From assembly GCA_046757205.1 (NCBI GenBank), contig JBHHXR010000079.1, positions 1 to 13,593 of the forward strand: 13,593 bases of DNA, read 5' to 3'. Under the pieces are notes generated by a model. It ran no database searches, had not been told where the DNA came from, and saw only the letters and a program-made list of their open reading frames with translations. Made by a program: the position numbers and the translations under genes. This document shows, piece by piece, positions 6,258-12,253 of this stretch (its first letter is position 1; every line of letters begins with the position of its first letter). Source of the DNA: JBHHXR01 sp046757205. Its GTDB lineage: Bacteria; Pseudomonadota; Alphaproteobacteria; Rhodobacterales; Rhodobacteraceae.

Positions 6258-7046
6258 TCAGCGCCCGCTGCGGGCGCGCTCAGCCACCAGCCGCTGCTGG
6301 TATCTTGTCTGAATGATCTCCACCAGAAACAGCACCGCGATCGAGAAATAGAACGTGGTCTTCGATATCGGCTCGACCTTGAACCCGAAGAAAAGAAGAT
6401 GCGCCTGATGTCCGCCTTCGCCCAGCAGGACGACGCCGACGATCAGAAGGACGAACAGGCCGAGCACTTCGTACATCCGGTTTTTTTCCAGAAACCGGGC
6501 GACACCGTCGGCAAGCGCCAGCATGGCAATACCGGATACGACGATGGCGGCGGCCAGAATCGGGAAAACCTCGGTGATGGCGATCGCCGACAGGATCGAA
6601 TCGAAACTGAAAACAAGGTTCATGAACACGATCAACGCGGTTACGTGCAAGGTTGACTTGGCCGGCTTGGCATCGCCCGGGCGCTCCAGGTCGTCGACCG
6701 AAAGCATGTGGCTGATCTCCTTCACCGCCGTGTACATGATGAAGACACCGCCGAACAGGAAGACCAGAACCGCGAAATCGAAGCTGCCTTCCAGAACGCC
6801 GGGAATACTGATTTCGAAAAACGGGACCTGAAGCGTTTCAATCAACCTGATCATGACAAACAGCAGGACCAGCCTCAGAACCAGAGCGATCACGATACCG
6901 AGGCGTCTGACCCTGGCCTGCTGCGCGGCCGGCGCCCGTTGCGATTCAATGGAAATGTAGAGCAGGTTGTCGAATCCGAGTACCGCCTGGAGGAATATCA
7001 GCATCGCCAGATCGCCGAAATTCGAAAAAGTGAAAAGCCCGTCCAT
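6258..7046 (-). CDS. TerC-family integral membrane protein
   Basis: This 262-residue polytopic membrane protein has the two TerC signature motifs: GFDNLLYI (D26, N27) and FSFDSILSAI (D149, S150), whose acidic residues are thought to act in metal handling. About seven to eight hydrophobic helices are visible, with a longer cytoplasmic loop at about 112-132. TerC proteins are named for tellurite resistance; Bacillus members (MeeF/MeeY) supply Mn to secreted enzymes, and Alx exports Mn. The frame extends up to 7130, but I chose ATG 7046-7044. The extra 28 residues are basic and unlike the family, and a possible promoter lies inside them. AGGAAGGGAA lies upstream. The small membrane protein gene follows after 76 bases with no clear terminator, so terC may lead the array. 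Confidence 0.88.
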   Translation of the reverse strand: MDGLFTFSNFGDLAMLIFLQAVLGFDNLLYISIESQRAPAAQQARVRRLGIVIALVLRLVLLFVMIRLIETLQVPFFEISIPGVLEGSFDFAVLVFLFGGVFIMYTAVKEISHMLSVDDLERPGDAKPAKSTLHVTALIVFMNLVFSFDSILSAIAITEVFPILAAAIVVSGIAMLALADGVARFLEKNRMYEVLGLFVLLIVGVVLLGEGGHQAHLLFFGFKVEPISKTTFYFSIAVLFLVEIIQTRYQQRLVAERARSGR

Positions 7047-7089
7047 GCGCCCGTTTCCCTTCCTGATTCGCCAAATTCGCCGCGCGCAT

Positions 7090-7118
7090 GGCATAGATAC
7101 GGCGCGGAGGCCTGTAAA
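7090..7118 (-). promoter_or_regulatory. Possible terC promoter
   Basis: On the minus strand a TTTACA -35-like box (7118-7113) and TATGCC -10-like box (7095-7090) are separated by 17 bases, which would give a leader of about 37 bases before ATG 7046. The -10 match is only partial. Confidence 0.3.
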
Positions 7119-7153
7119 GGAGGCGAACATAACGCGAATTTCTCGTGTTGAGA

Positions 7154-7182
7154 TTGTGGAATTCGCCCGATTCGAGCTATGG
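7154..7182 (+). promoter_or_regulatory. Possible cold-shock gene promoter
   Basis: TTGTGG (7154-7159) and CTATGG (7177-7182) are separated by exactly 17 bases, a plausible housekeeping promoter for an alphaproteobacterium. Transcription from about 7189 would give a leader of about 120 bases; long leaders are common in cold-shock genes. Confidence 0.35.
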
Positions 7183-7189
7183 TCGAATC
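7169..7189. promoter_or_regulatory. Palindrome over the predicted -10 box
   Basis: GATTCGA (7169-7175) and TCGAATC (7183-7189) form a perfect 7-bp inverted repeat with a 7-base spacer. It lies between the divergent terC and cold-shock genes and covers the predicted -10 box. It could be an operator for a dimeric regulator. Confidence 0.4.
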
Positions 7190-7263
7190 TCGGAGTTTCG
7201 AAACCTGAGAGTCACGACGGCCCTGCCGGCAAAGTTGACTGGGACGCGACGACGACGAAGAAG

Positions 7264-7282
7264 CCGGGATGCTGTATCCCGG
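7264..7282 (+). promoter_or_regulatory. Leader hairpin of cold-shock gene
   Basis: CCGGGAT (7264-7270) and ATCCCGG (7276-7282) pair perfectly around a 5-base loop, ending 25 bases before the cold-shock ATG. The AAAGGA ribosome binding site lies just downstream. Temperature-dependent structure in the leader is known for cspA genes; here it is only a structural suggestion. Confidence 0.45.
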
Positions 7283-7307
7283 TCAACTGACCAAAGGACT
7301 GTCCGCA

Positions 7308-7511
7308 ATGGCAAAAGGCACCGTTAAGTGGTTCAACACTGAAAAAGGCTACGGCTTCATCCAACCCGAGGAGGGCGGCAAGGACGTTTTCGTTCACATC
7401 ACCGCTGTTCAGGCGGCAGGGCTGCAGTCGCTCGATGACAACCAGCCAATCGAGTACGAGCTCATCGAGGGCCGCGACGGGCGCACCAGCGCGGGCGAAC
7501 TCAAGGTCTGA
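7308..7511 (+). CDS. Cold-shock domain protein (CspA family)
   Basis: This 67-residue single-domain protein has the full cold-shock fold. KWFN is at 7-10, RNP1-type KGYGFI at 13-18 and RNP2-type VFVHI at 27-31, followed by the C-terminal strands ending GELKV. Such proteins bind single-stranded RNA and DNA and act as RNA chaperones during cold or growth-phase change. An ATG at 7269 would add 13 residues, but the family start MAKGTVKWFN at 7308, preceded by AAAGGA, is clearly right. The gene stands alone, with its own leader and a strong terminator 25 bases after the stop, and it is divergent from terC. Confidence 0.96.
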   Translation: MAKGTVKWFNTEKGYGFIQPEEGGKDVFVHITAVQAAGLQSLDDNQPIEYELIEGRDGRTSAGELKV

Positions 7512-7535
7512 GGCTACCCATCATATTGCAAACCG

Positions 7536-7561
7536 ACGCCCCGGCAGCCCCGGGGCGTTTT
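7536..7561 (+). terminator. Rho-independent terminator of cold-shock gene
   Basis: ACGCCCCGG (7536-7544) pairs perfectly with CCGGGGCGT (7550-7558) across a 5-base loop, followed by a short T-run. It ends the cold-shock transcript. The same stem lies just beyond the stop of the convergent lipoprotein gene and may serve both. Confidence 0.88.
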
Positions 7562-7563
7562 GC

Positions 7564-8265
7564 TTACTGGCCCGGGACTCTGATGGAGCGGAAGGGCTCG
7601 GGCGACCAGCCGCAGGCGAAGCCGTCGCCGTCGGGATCGAGATTGAGCTTGTCCGTCCTCGGCCCGCCGTTTTGCAGGAATACCCGCTGCGCCGCGTCGG
7701 CATCGACGAACCGCCGGCAGCGGCTGCGCGAGGCTTCGCCGCTGACCGAGAATGGCCTCTGGTACAGCCTCTGGCCGACTCGATTGGTCGTTTCGCGCGC
7801 ATATTTCGCGATGTTCACCGTGGCCGACGGCACGGTCTCGGTTTCGGGCTGGACAATGACCAGTTGCTGGCGCGCTTCTTCCAGTTCGCGCGCCGCAACC
7901 TCGCGCTGGGCTTTCTGTTCGGCCTGGCTGCTTTCCGCCAGATTGATGCTTTCGGCGTTTGGATCGATGCCGGAAGTCGCGGCAGCCGCCCCGGTGCCGC
8001 CGCCGGCCGGGTTCTGCGCCTCCGCCTCGTCGATGGCGGCGGTTACGGTGTTCGCAAAATCGGAAGACGTCCCGGTTTGAGCCGCCGAATCCGGAGGAAG
8101 CCGGCCGAAATCCTGGGTCAGGTAAGCATCGCCCGCCTGGGACGATTGCGCGTTCACCGTTCCGCCGACGGGAGCGAAAATGTCGCCGCCGCCGGCCGGC
8201 TGGTCGCCGCAGGCCGCGAGCGACAGGAGCGGCACGAGAACCAGCGCAAGACGGTTACCGGTCAT
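7564..8265 (-). CDS. Lipoprotein with Excalibur-like C-terminal domain
   Basis: This 233-residue protein starts at ATG 8265-8263, where GGAG is 7 bases upstream; a longer frame from 8388 would bury the signal peptide. The lipobox is LAAC (Cys19). A long low-complexity Ala/Gly/Ser/Gln region (20-110) is followed by a short coiled coil (about 113-136). The C-terminus (about 183-219) looks like an Excalibur domain: C183, then AQRVFLQNGG, then DPDGDGFAC with D210, D212, D214 and C218. Such domains are thought to bind calcium in cell-surface proteins. The function is unknown. It follows gatA by 38 bases on the same strand and may share its transcript, and it converges on the cold-shock gene. Confidence 0.75.
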   Translation of the reverse strand: MTGNRLALVLVPLLSLAACGDQPAGGGDIFAPVGGTVNAQSSQAGDAYLTQDFGRLPPDSAAQTGTSSDFANTVTAAIDEAEAQNPAGGGTGAAAATSGIDPNAESINLAESSQAEQKAQREVAARELEEARQQLVIVQPETETVPSATVNIAKYARETTNRVGQRLYQRPFSVSGEASRSRCRRFVDADAAQRVFLQNGGPRTDKLNLDPDGDGFACGWSPEPFRSIRVPGQ

Positions 8266-8272
8266 CGCGTTA

Positions 8273-8276
8273 CTCC
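8273..8276 (-). promoter_or_regulatory. Ribosome binding site deciding lipoprotein start
   Basis: GGAG on the minus strand with a 7-base spacer to ATG 8265. It supports the shorter start with an N-terminal lipoprotein signal over the longer open frame. Confidence 0.6.
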
Positions 8277-8303
8277 GGATCGATTCCTCGTCATTCCGAT
8301 TTC

Positions 8304-9791
8304 CTACCACCATTTTCCGGCGCTTGCCGAGAATCCGGCGGCGCGTTCCAGCGCATAGGCGGTATTCAGCATATCCGCCTCGCCCCACGGCTGGCCGATC
8401 AGTTGCAGCCCGAGCGGCAGCCCCTGCGCGTCGATACCTGCGGGGACCGACACGCCGGGGAGACCGGCGAGGTTTACCGTCACCGTGAAGACGTCGTTGA
8501 GGTACATCTGGATCGGATCGGCCTCGGTCAACTCGCCAAGCCCGAAGGCGGCCGACGGCGTGGCGGGCGTCAGGACCGCGTCGATCCCGGTGGCGAAAAC
8601 CGTCTCGAAATCGCGCTTGATGAGGGTTCGGACGCGCTGTGCCCGCTTGTAATAGGCGTCGTAGTAGCCCGCCGACAGCACGTATGCGCCGATCATGACG
8701 CGTCGCTTGACCTCGTCTCCGAATCCCTCGGCGCGGGTGCGTTCGTACATCTCGACGATTCCATCGCCCTGCCTCAGCGCGGCCCGGTGGCCGTAGCGAA
8801 CGCCGTCATAGCGCGCCAGGTTGGACGAGGCCTCGGCAGGCGCGATCACGTAATAGGCGGGCAGGGCGTATCTGGTGTGCGGCAGCGAAACATCGACGAT
8901 CTCTGCGCCGGCGTCCCGCAACATCGCCGCGCCCTCGCGCCACAGTGTCTCGATCTCCGCCGGCATGCCGTCGAGCCGGTATTCCCTGGGGATGCCGATA
9001 CGCTTGCCGCGCACGTCGCCGGTAAGCGCCGCCTCGAAATCCGGCACCGGCAGGTCGGCGGAAGTGGAATCCTTCGGGTCGTGGCCGCACATGGCGCCCA
9101 GCATGATCGCCGCGTCGCGCACGCTGCGCGTCATCGGCCCGGCCTGGTCGAGCGACGAAGCGAAGGCGACGATGCCCCAGCGCGAGCAGCGCCCGTAGGT
9201 CGGTTTCACCCCGACGATGCCGGTGAACGCCGCCGGTTGCCGGATCGAGCCGCCGGTGTCGGTGCCGGTGGCGCCGAGGCAGAGCCCGGCGGCCACCGCC
9301 GCCGCCGAGCCGCCGGACGACCCGCCCGGCGTCAGCGGCTTGTCGGAACCGCGCCGCCGCCACGGGTTGACCGCCGGGCCGTAGGCCGAGGTCTCGTTCG
9401 ACGAACCCATGGCGAACTCGTCCATGTTGAGCTTGCCGAGCATCACCGCGCCGCTTTGCCACAACTTGGCGGTCACGGTGCTTTCATAGGGCGGCCGGAA
9501 GCCCTCCAGGATGCGCGAGGCCGCCTGCGACTGCACGCCCTCGGTGCAGAACAGGTCCTTGATGCCGAGCGGGATGCCGCACATCGCCGGCGCGTCGCCC
9601 CCGGCGATGCGTGCGTCCGCCGCGCGCGCCTGGCTCAGCGCCCGCTCCGGCGTCTTGGTCACGAAGGCGTTCAGCGCGCCGGCCGCGTCGATGGCGTCGA
9701 GGCAACTCCGGGTCAGGTCCACCGACGTGATCTCGCCCGCACGCAGCCGGTCGCGCGCTTCGGTGATGGTGAGTCCGGCCAGTTCGCTCAT
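8304..9791 (-). CDS. gatA: Asp-tRNA(Asn)/Glu-tRNA(Gln) amidotransferase subunit A
   Basis: GatA is the glutaminase subunit of GatCAB, which amidates Glu-tRNA(Gln) and/or Asp-tRNA(Asn) in bacteria lacking the matching synthetase. The 495-residue protein has the amidase-signature triad. Lys78 is in GIPLGIKDL, cis-Ser158 in PGGSSGGSAAAVA, and nucleophile Ser182 in GTDTGGSIRQPA. The 24-residue Ser-Ser spacing is exactly that of the family. Full length, no damage. The start is preceded by GGAG, which lies in the last codons of gatC; the genes are 3 bases apart and surely co-translated. gatB is not in the window. A lipoprotein gene follows instead. Confidence 0.98.
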   Translation of the reverse strand: MSELAGLTITEARDRLRAGEITSVDLTRSCLDAIDAAGALNAFVTKTPERALSQARAADARIAGGDAPAMCGIPLGIKDLFCTEGVQSQAASRILEGFRPPYESTVTAKLWQSGAVMLGKLNMDEFAMGSSNETSAYGPAVNPWRRRGSDKPLTPGGSSGGSAAAVAAGLCLGATGTDTGGSIRQPAAFTGIVGVKPTYGRCSRWGIVAFASSLDQAGPMTRSVRDAAIMLGAMCGHDPKDSTSADLPVPDFEAALTGDVRGKRIGIPREYRLDGMPAEIETLWREGAAMLRDAGAEIVDVSLPHTRYALPAYYVIAPAEASSNLARYDGVRYGHRAALRQGDGIVEMYERTRAEGFGDEVKRRVMIGAYVLSAGYYDAYYKRAQRVRTLIKRDFETVFATGIDAVLTPATPSAAFGLGELTEADPIQMYLNDVFTVTVNLAGLPGVSVPAGIDAQGLPLGLQLIGQPWGEADMLNTAYALERAAGFSASAGKWW

Positions 9792-9794
9792 CGA

Positions 9795-10082
9795 CTACTC
9801 CACCACCTTCGGCACGGCGAAGAAGCCCTCGCGCGCATCGGGCGCGTTGGCCAGCACTTTTTCCGGATAACCGCCGTCGGTCACCACGTCCTCGCGCCGT
9901 TTAAGGCGCATGGGCGTGACCGAGGTCATCGGCTCGACGCCCTCGACGTCGACCTCCTGCAACTGCTCCATGAAGGTCAGGATGTGCGACAACTCCGCGG
10001 CCAGCGGCGCCAGAGCGTCCTCGCGCACCTCGATGCGCGCCAGATGCGCCACCCGACGCGCGGTTTCCTTGTCGATGGCCAT
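9795..10082 (-). CDS. gatC: Asp-tRNA(Asn)/Glu-tRNA(Gln) amidotransferase subunit C
   Basis: This 95-residue protein of the GatC family starts MAIDKETARRVAHLARIEV. The middle contains the conserved ILTFMEQLQEVDVEGVEPM, and the end is the family's R-E-G-F-F-A-V-P-K-V-V-E tail that wraps around GatA. It stabilises GatA and links it to GatB. A longer frame begins at a TTG (10106), but the ATG at 10082 gives the standard length and N-terminus. It is followed by gatA after a TCG spacer. An 83-base gap separates it from the upstream ceramidase gene on the same strand; I found no clear promoter or terminator there. Confidence 0.96.
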   Translation of the reverse strand: MAIDKETARRVAHLARIEVREDALAPLAAELSHILTFMEQLQEVDVEGVEPMTSVTPMRLKRREDVVTDGGYPEKVLANAPDAREGFFAVPKVVE

Positions 10083-10165
10083 GTTGCAGAACTTTCCGGC
10101 GGTCAATTCGCTTCAGGCGCGGTGATAACGGCCCGCGCTGCGGCGCGCAAGCACCTGCGAGGGGC

Positions 10166-10813
10166 TCAGGCCGTCTGATGCCGGTGCAGTACCCGGATCA
10201 TCAGTCCCAGCATCGCGCCGTTCAGCAGATGCCAGACGAAATGCGTGCCGATGGGAAAGCCCGGGCAGACGCCCATGTCGATGCTGCGGAAGAACAGAGA
10301 GATCGTCAGCAGCAGCGCGCCGGTCGCCAGACCTGCCGCGGTATTGCGGTTCCGCGGGATCATCACGATGGAAAAAGCCGTGATCAGCAGAACTACCGGC
10401 AGATAGCCGACCGAACCGTTGAGCGGTCCGATACCCTGGTTGATAACCCACGCGAAGCCGATGGCGTAGGGAAAGAAGCCGAGCACCGCGATGGCACCGG
10501 CCCATCTGGGTAATTCCAGGAACCGCCGGATGCCAAAATACAGATAGAAAACGATGAAGGCAGTGATGGGCAGAACGTCGGCCAGTTCCGCCCAGAGCGT
10601 CGCGAAGGTGTGAAACAGAAACGAGCCGAGACCTATGATGGCAAGAAGGATGGTCAGGCCGCGGCTGTCGCGGTCCTTCCTGCCCTCCAGCATCCGCCAG
10701 GCGAGCCAGGCAAACAGCAGGAAACTGAGATTGCTTGCCGCGTTGGCCGGCTCCGCCCAGAAAGAGAGGTCAGTCCGCTCGCAGTAATTGTCGACCTGTT
10801 CGAGCCAGTTCAC
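10166..10813 (-). CDS. Ceramidase-family (CREST) integral membrane hydrolase
   Basis: This 215-residue protein with about seven membrane helices matches the alkaline ceramidase family (PF05875). The N-terminal VDNYCER...FWAEPANAASN (7-28) corresponds to the Ca-binding segment of human ACER3. The zinc-site residues are all present: S64 and H68 in GSFLFHT, D79, and H191/H195 in GTHFVWH. Their spacing (4, 11 and 4) equals that of ACER3 (S77, H81, D92, H217, H221). The enzyme should hydrolyse an amide bond in a membrane lipid. Ceramide is the eukaryotic substrate; the bacterial one is unknown. It lies upstream of gatC (83 bases) and is divergent from the UPF0173 hydrolase gene (62 bases between starts). 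Confidence 0.9.
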   Translation of the reverse strand: MNWLEQVDNYCERTDLSFWAEPANAASNLSFLLFAWLAWRMLEGRKDRDSRGLTILLAIIGLGSFLFHTFATLWAELADVLPITAFIVFYLYFGIRRFLELPRWAGAIAVLGFFPYAIGFAWVINQGIGPLNGSVGYLPVVLLITAFSIVMIPRNRNTAAGLATGALLLTISLFFRSIDMGVCPGFPIGTHFVWHLLNGAMLGLMIRVLHRHQTA

Positions 10814-10862
10814 TTGCGTTTTCGTCCGGATTGCGCTGCACTTTGGTGAGACGACGATACGC

Positions 10863-10869
10863 GGGAGGA
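10863..10869 (+). promoter_or_regulatory. Ribosome binding site of UPF0173 hydrolase gene
   Basis: GGGAGGA with a 6-base spacer to ATG 10876. It fixes the start and rules out the longer frame from 10735, which would overlap the ceramidase gene. Confidence 0.8.
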
Positions 10870-10875
10870 AGCGAA

Positions 10876-11568
10876 ATGAAAATCATCTGGTTGGGGCATT
10901 CTGGATTTCGCATGGAGATTGGCGATCAGGTGTTGCTCGTCGACCCCTGGTTTACCGGCAATCCGATGTTCGAGGGGCATGACCGAGCGGCGGCTGTCAG
11001 CGGGGCGACACATATCCTTGTCAGCCACGGGCACGGCGATCATTCGGGTGACGCGGTGCCGGTTTCGAAGGAAACCGGTGCGCCGATCGTCGGCATCTAC
11101 GACCTGATGACGTGGTGGGCCGGCCGCGACGGCGTCGAGGTCGTCGGTTTCAACAAGGGCGGCACCGTGTCACTCGGCAATGTCGACGTGACGATGGTGA
11201 ACGCCACGCATTCTTCATCGGTCGACGGTGCCGAGGGGCCGGTCTACGCGGGCACCGAATCGGGGTTCATCATCGCCGGCGAGGGGCGGACCATCTATTT
11301 TTCCGGCGACACCGACGTGATGGCGGACATGAAGGTGTTCGCCGACCTGCACCAGCCGGATATCGGCATCCTGTGCGCCGGCGGCCATTTCACGATGGAC
11401 ATGAAACGCGCGGCCTATGCGGCGACGACCTTTTTCGATTTCAAGACCGTGATTCCGTGCCATTACCGCACGTTTCCGATCCTTGAGCAATCGGCCGCGG
11501 CGCTGGTCTCGGCGCTGCCCGACGTGGAGGTCATCGAGCCGCGGATGATGGAGGCGATAGAGCTTTAG
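10876..11568 (+). CDS. UPF0173 metal-dependent hydrolase (metallo-beta-lactamase fold)
   Basis: This 230-residue cytoplasmic protein has a compact metallo-beta-lactamase fold. Metal ligands are visible: H51-x-H53-x-D55-H56 in SHGHGDH, H112 in NATHSS, D145 in FSGDTDVM and H196 in IPCHYRTFP. This is the standard set of the UPF0173/YtkL family (about 225-230 residues); substrates are not established. The start ATG 10876 follows a strong ribosome binding site and gives the family N-terminus MKIIWLGHSGFR. Its TAG stop (11566-11568) overlaps the TAA stop of the convergent tadA gene by 3 of its bases, so no terminator can lie between them. Confidence 0.95.
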   Translation: MKIIWLGHSGFRMEIGDQVLLVDPWFTGNPMFEGHDRAAAVSGATHILVSHGHGDHSGDAVPVSKETGAPIVGIYDLMTWWAGRDGVEVVGFNKGGTVSLGNVDVTMVNATHSSSVDGAEGPVYAGTESGFIIAGEGRTIYFSGDTDVMADMKVFADLHQPDIGILCAGGHFTMDMKRAAYAATTFFDFKTVIPCHYRTFPILEQSAAALVSALPDVEVIEPRMMEAIEL

Positions 11569-12038
11569 CCGGGCGCGGGGTCGGGCCGTCGTGCGGCAAA
11601 GAACTCGCGCAGCAGCCGCGCACTCTCTGCCTCGCCGATGCCGGCGTAGATTTCCGGGACGTGATGGCATTGCGGGTGGCTGAAAACCCGCGCGCCTGCT
11701 TCCACGCCGCCGGATTTCGGGTCCGAGGCGCCGTAGTAGAGCCGCCTGATGCGGGCGAAAGAGATCGCCGCCGCGCACATGGCGCAGGGTTCCAGCGTCA
11801 CGTAAAGGTCGCAGCCGCTCAGCCGCTCCGCTCCCACCGCCGCGCAGGCTGCCCTGATCGCCAGCATTTCGGCATGGGCGCTTGGGTCGGTGTCGGTTCG
11901 CGTCCGGTTTCCTGAGCGCGACAGGACCGAGCCCGAAGTGCCGTCAACCACCACCGCGCCGACGGGGATCTCTCCCAGAGAGGCCGCCTCTGCGGCTTCC
12001 GTGAGCGCCATGTCCATGAACCGGTTTTGTCCAACCAT
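11565..12038 (-). CDS. tadA: tRNA-specific adenosine deaminase
   Basis: TadA converts the wobble adenosine A34 of tRNA-Arg(ACG) to inosine. The 157-residue protein has the deaminase core: GEIPVGAVVV (22-31), HAE at 55-57 (zinc ligand H55, proton shuttle E57) and PCAMC at 84-88 (zinc ligands C85 and C88). The C-terminal RRLYYGASDPKSGG also fits the family. Length is normal. ATG 12038 is used; an internal ATG at 12017 is possible, and neither has a strong ribosome binding site. The gene converges on the hydrolase gene with overlapping ends and is divergent from the acyltransferase gene. Confidence 0.95.
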   Translation of the reverse strand: MVGQNRFMDMALTEAAEAASLGEIPVGAVVVDGTSGSVLSRSGNRTRTDTDPSAHAEMLAIRAACAAVGAERLSGCDLYVTLEPCAMCAAAISFARIRRLYYGASDPKSGGVEAGARVFSHPQCHHVPEIYAGIGEAESARLLREFFAARRPDPAPG

Positions 12039-12253
12039 CAGTCGTTTCTATCTGTGGATGCAGATGGATCAAGCCTGAACCGTGCCGAACTGTCTCGGGG
12101 CGCGATCGGACAGTATTCGACGATGGTCAAGCGGGCACGACAAGATTCTGAGCCGGGCATCAAAGAAAAAACAAGTCGGACATCGCGTGGAAATAGACTC
12201 ACAATACAAAACAAAATACTGTCAAATTCGGAAAATCGTCTTGGGCCAGGCCA
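12039..12253. other. Divergent intergenic region with AT-rich core
   Basis: These 215 bases separate tadA (-) from the acyltransferase gene (+) and should hold both promoters. About 12160-12236 is clearly A-rich compared with the rest of the window, including ACAATACAAAACAAAATACT. That suits a promoter or upstream element, but I could not fix a -35/-10 pair. No coding frame is convincing. Confidence 0.4.

Noticed and set aside
7047..7130. 28-residue N-terminal extension of TerC
   Set aside because: Basic, non-membrane sequence; TerC proteins start directly before the first helix as at 7046, where a ribosome binding site is present.
7959..10178. 739-codon open frame on +, antisense to the lipoprotein, gatA and gatC
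   Set aside because: The translation is Arg/Gly/His-rich with no recognisable domain, and it lies opposite certain genes. It is a GC-bias shadow.
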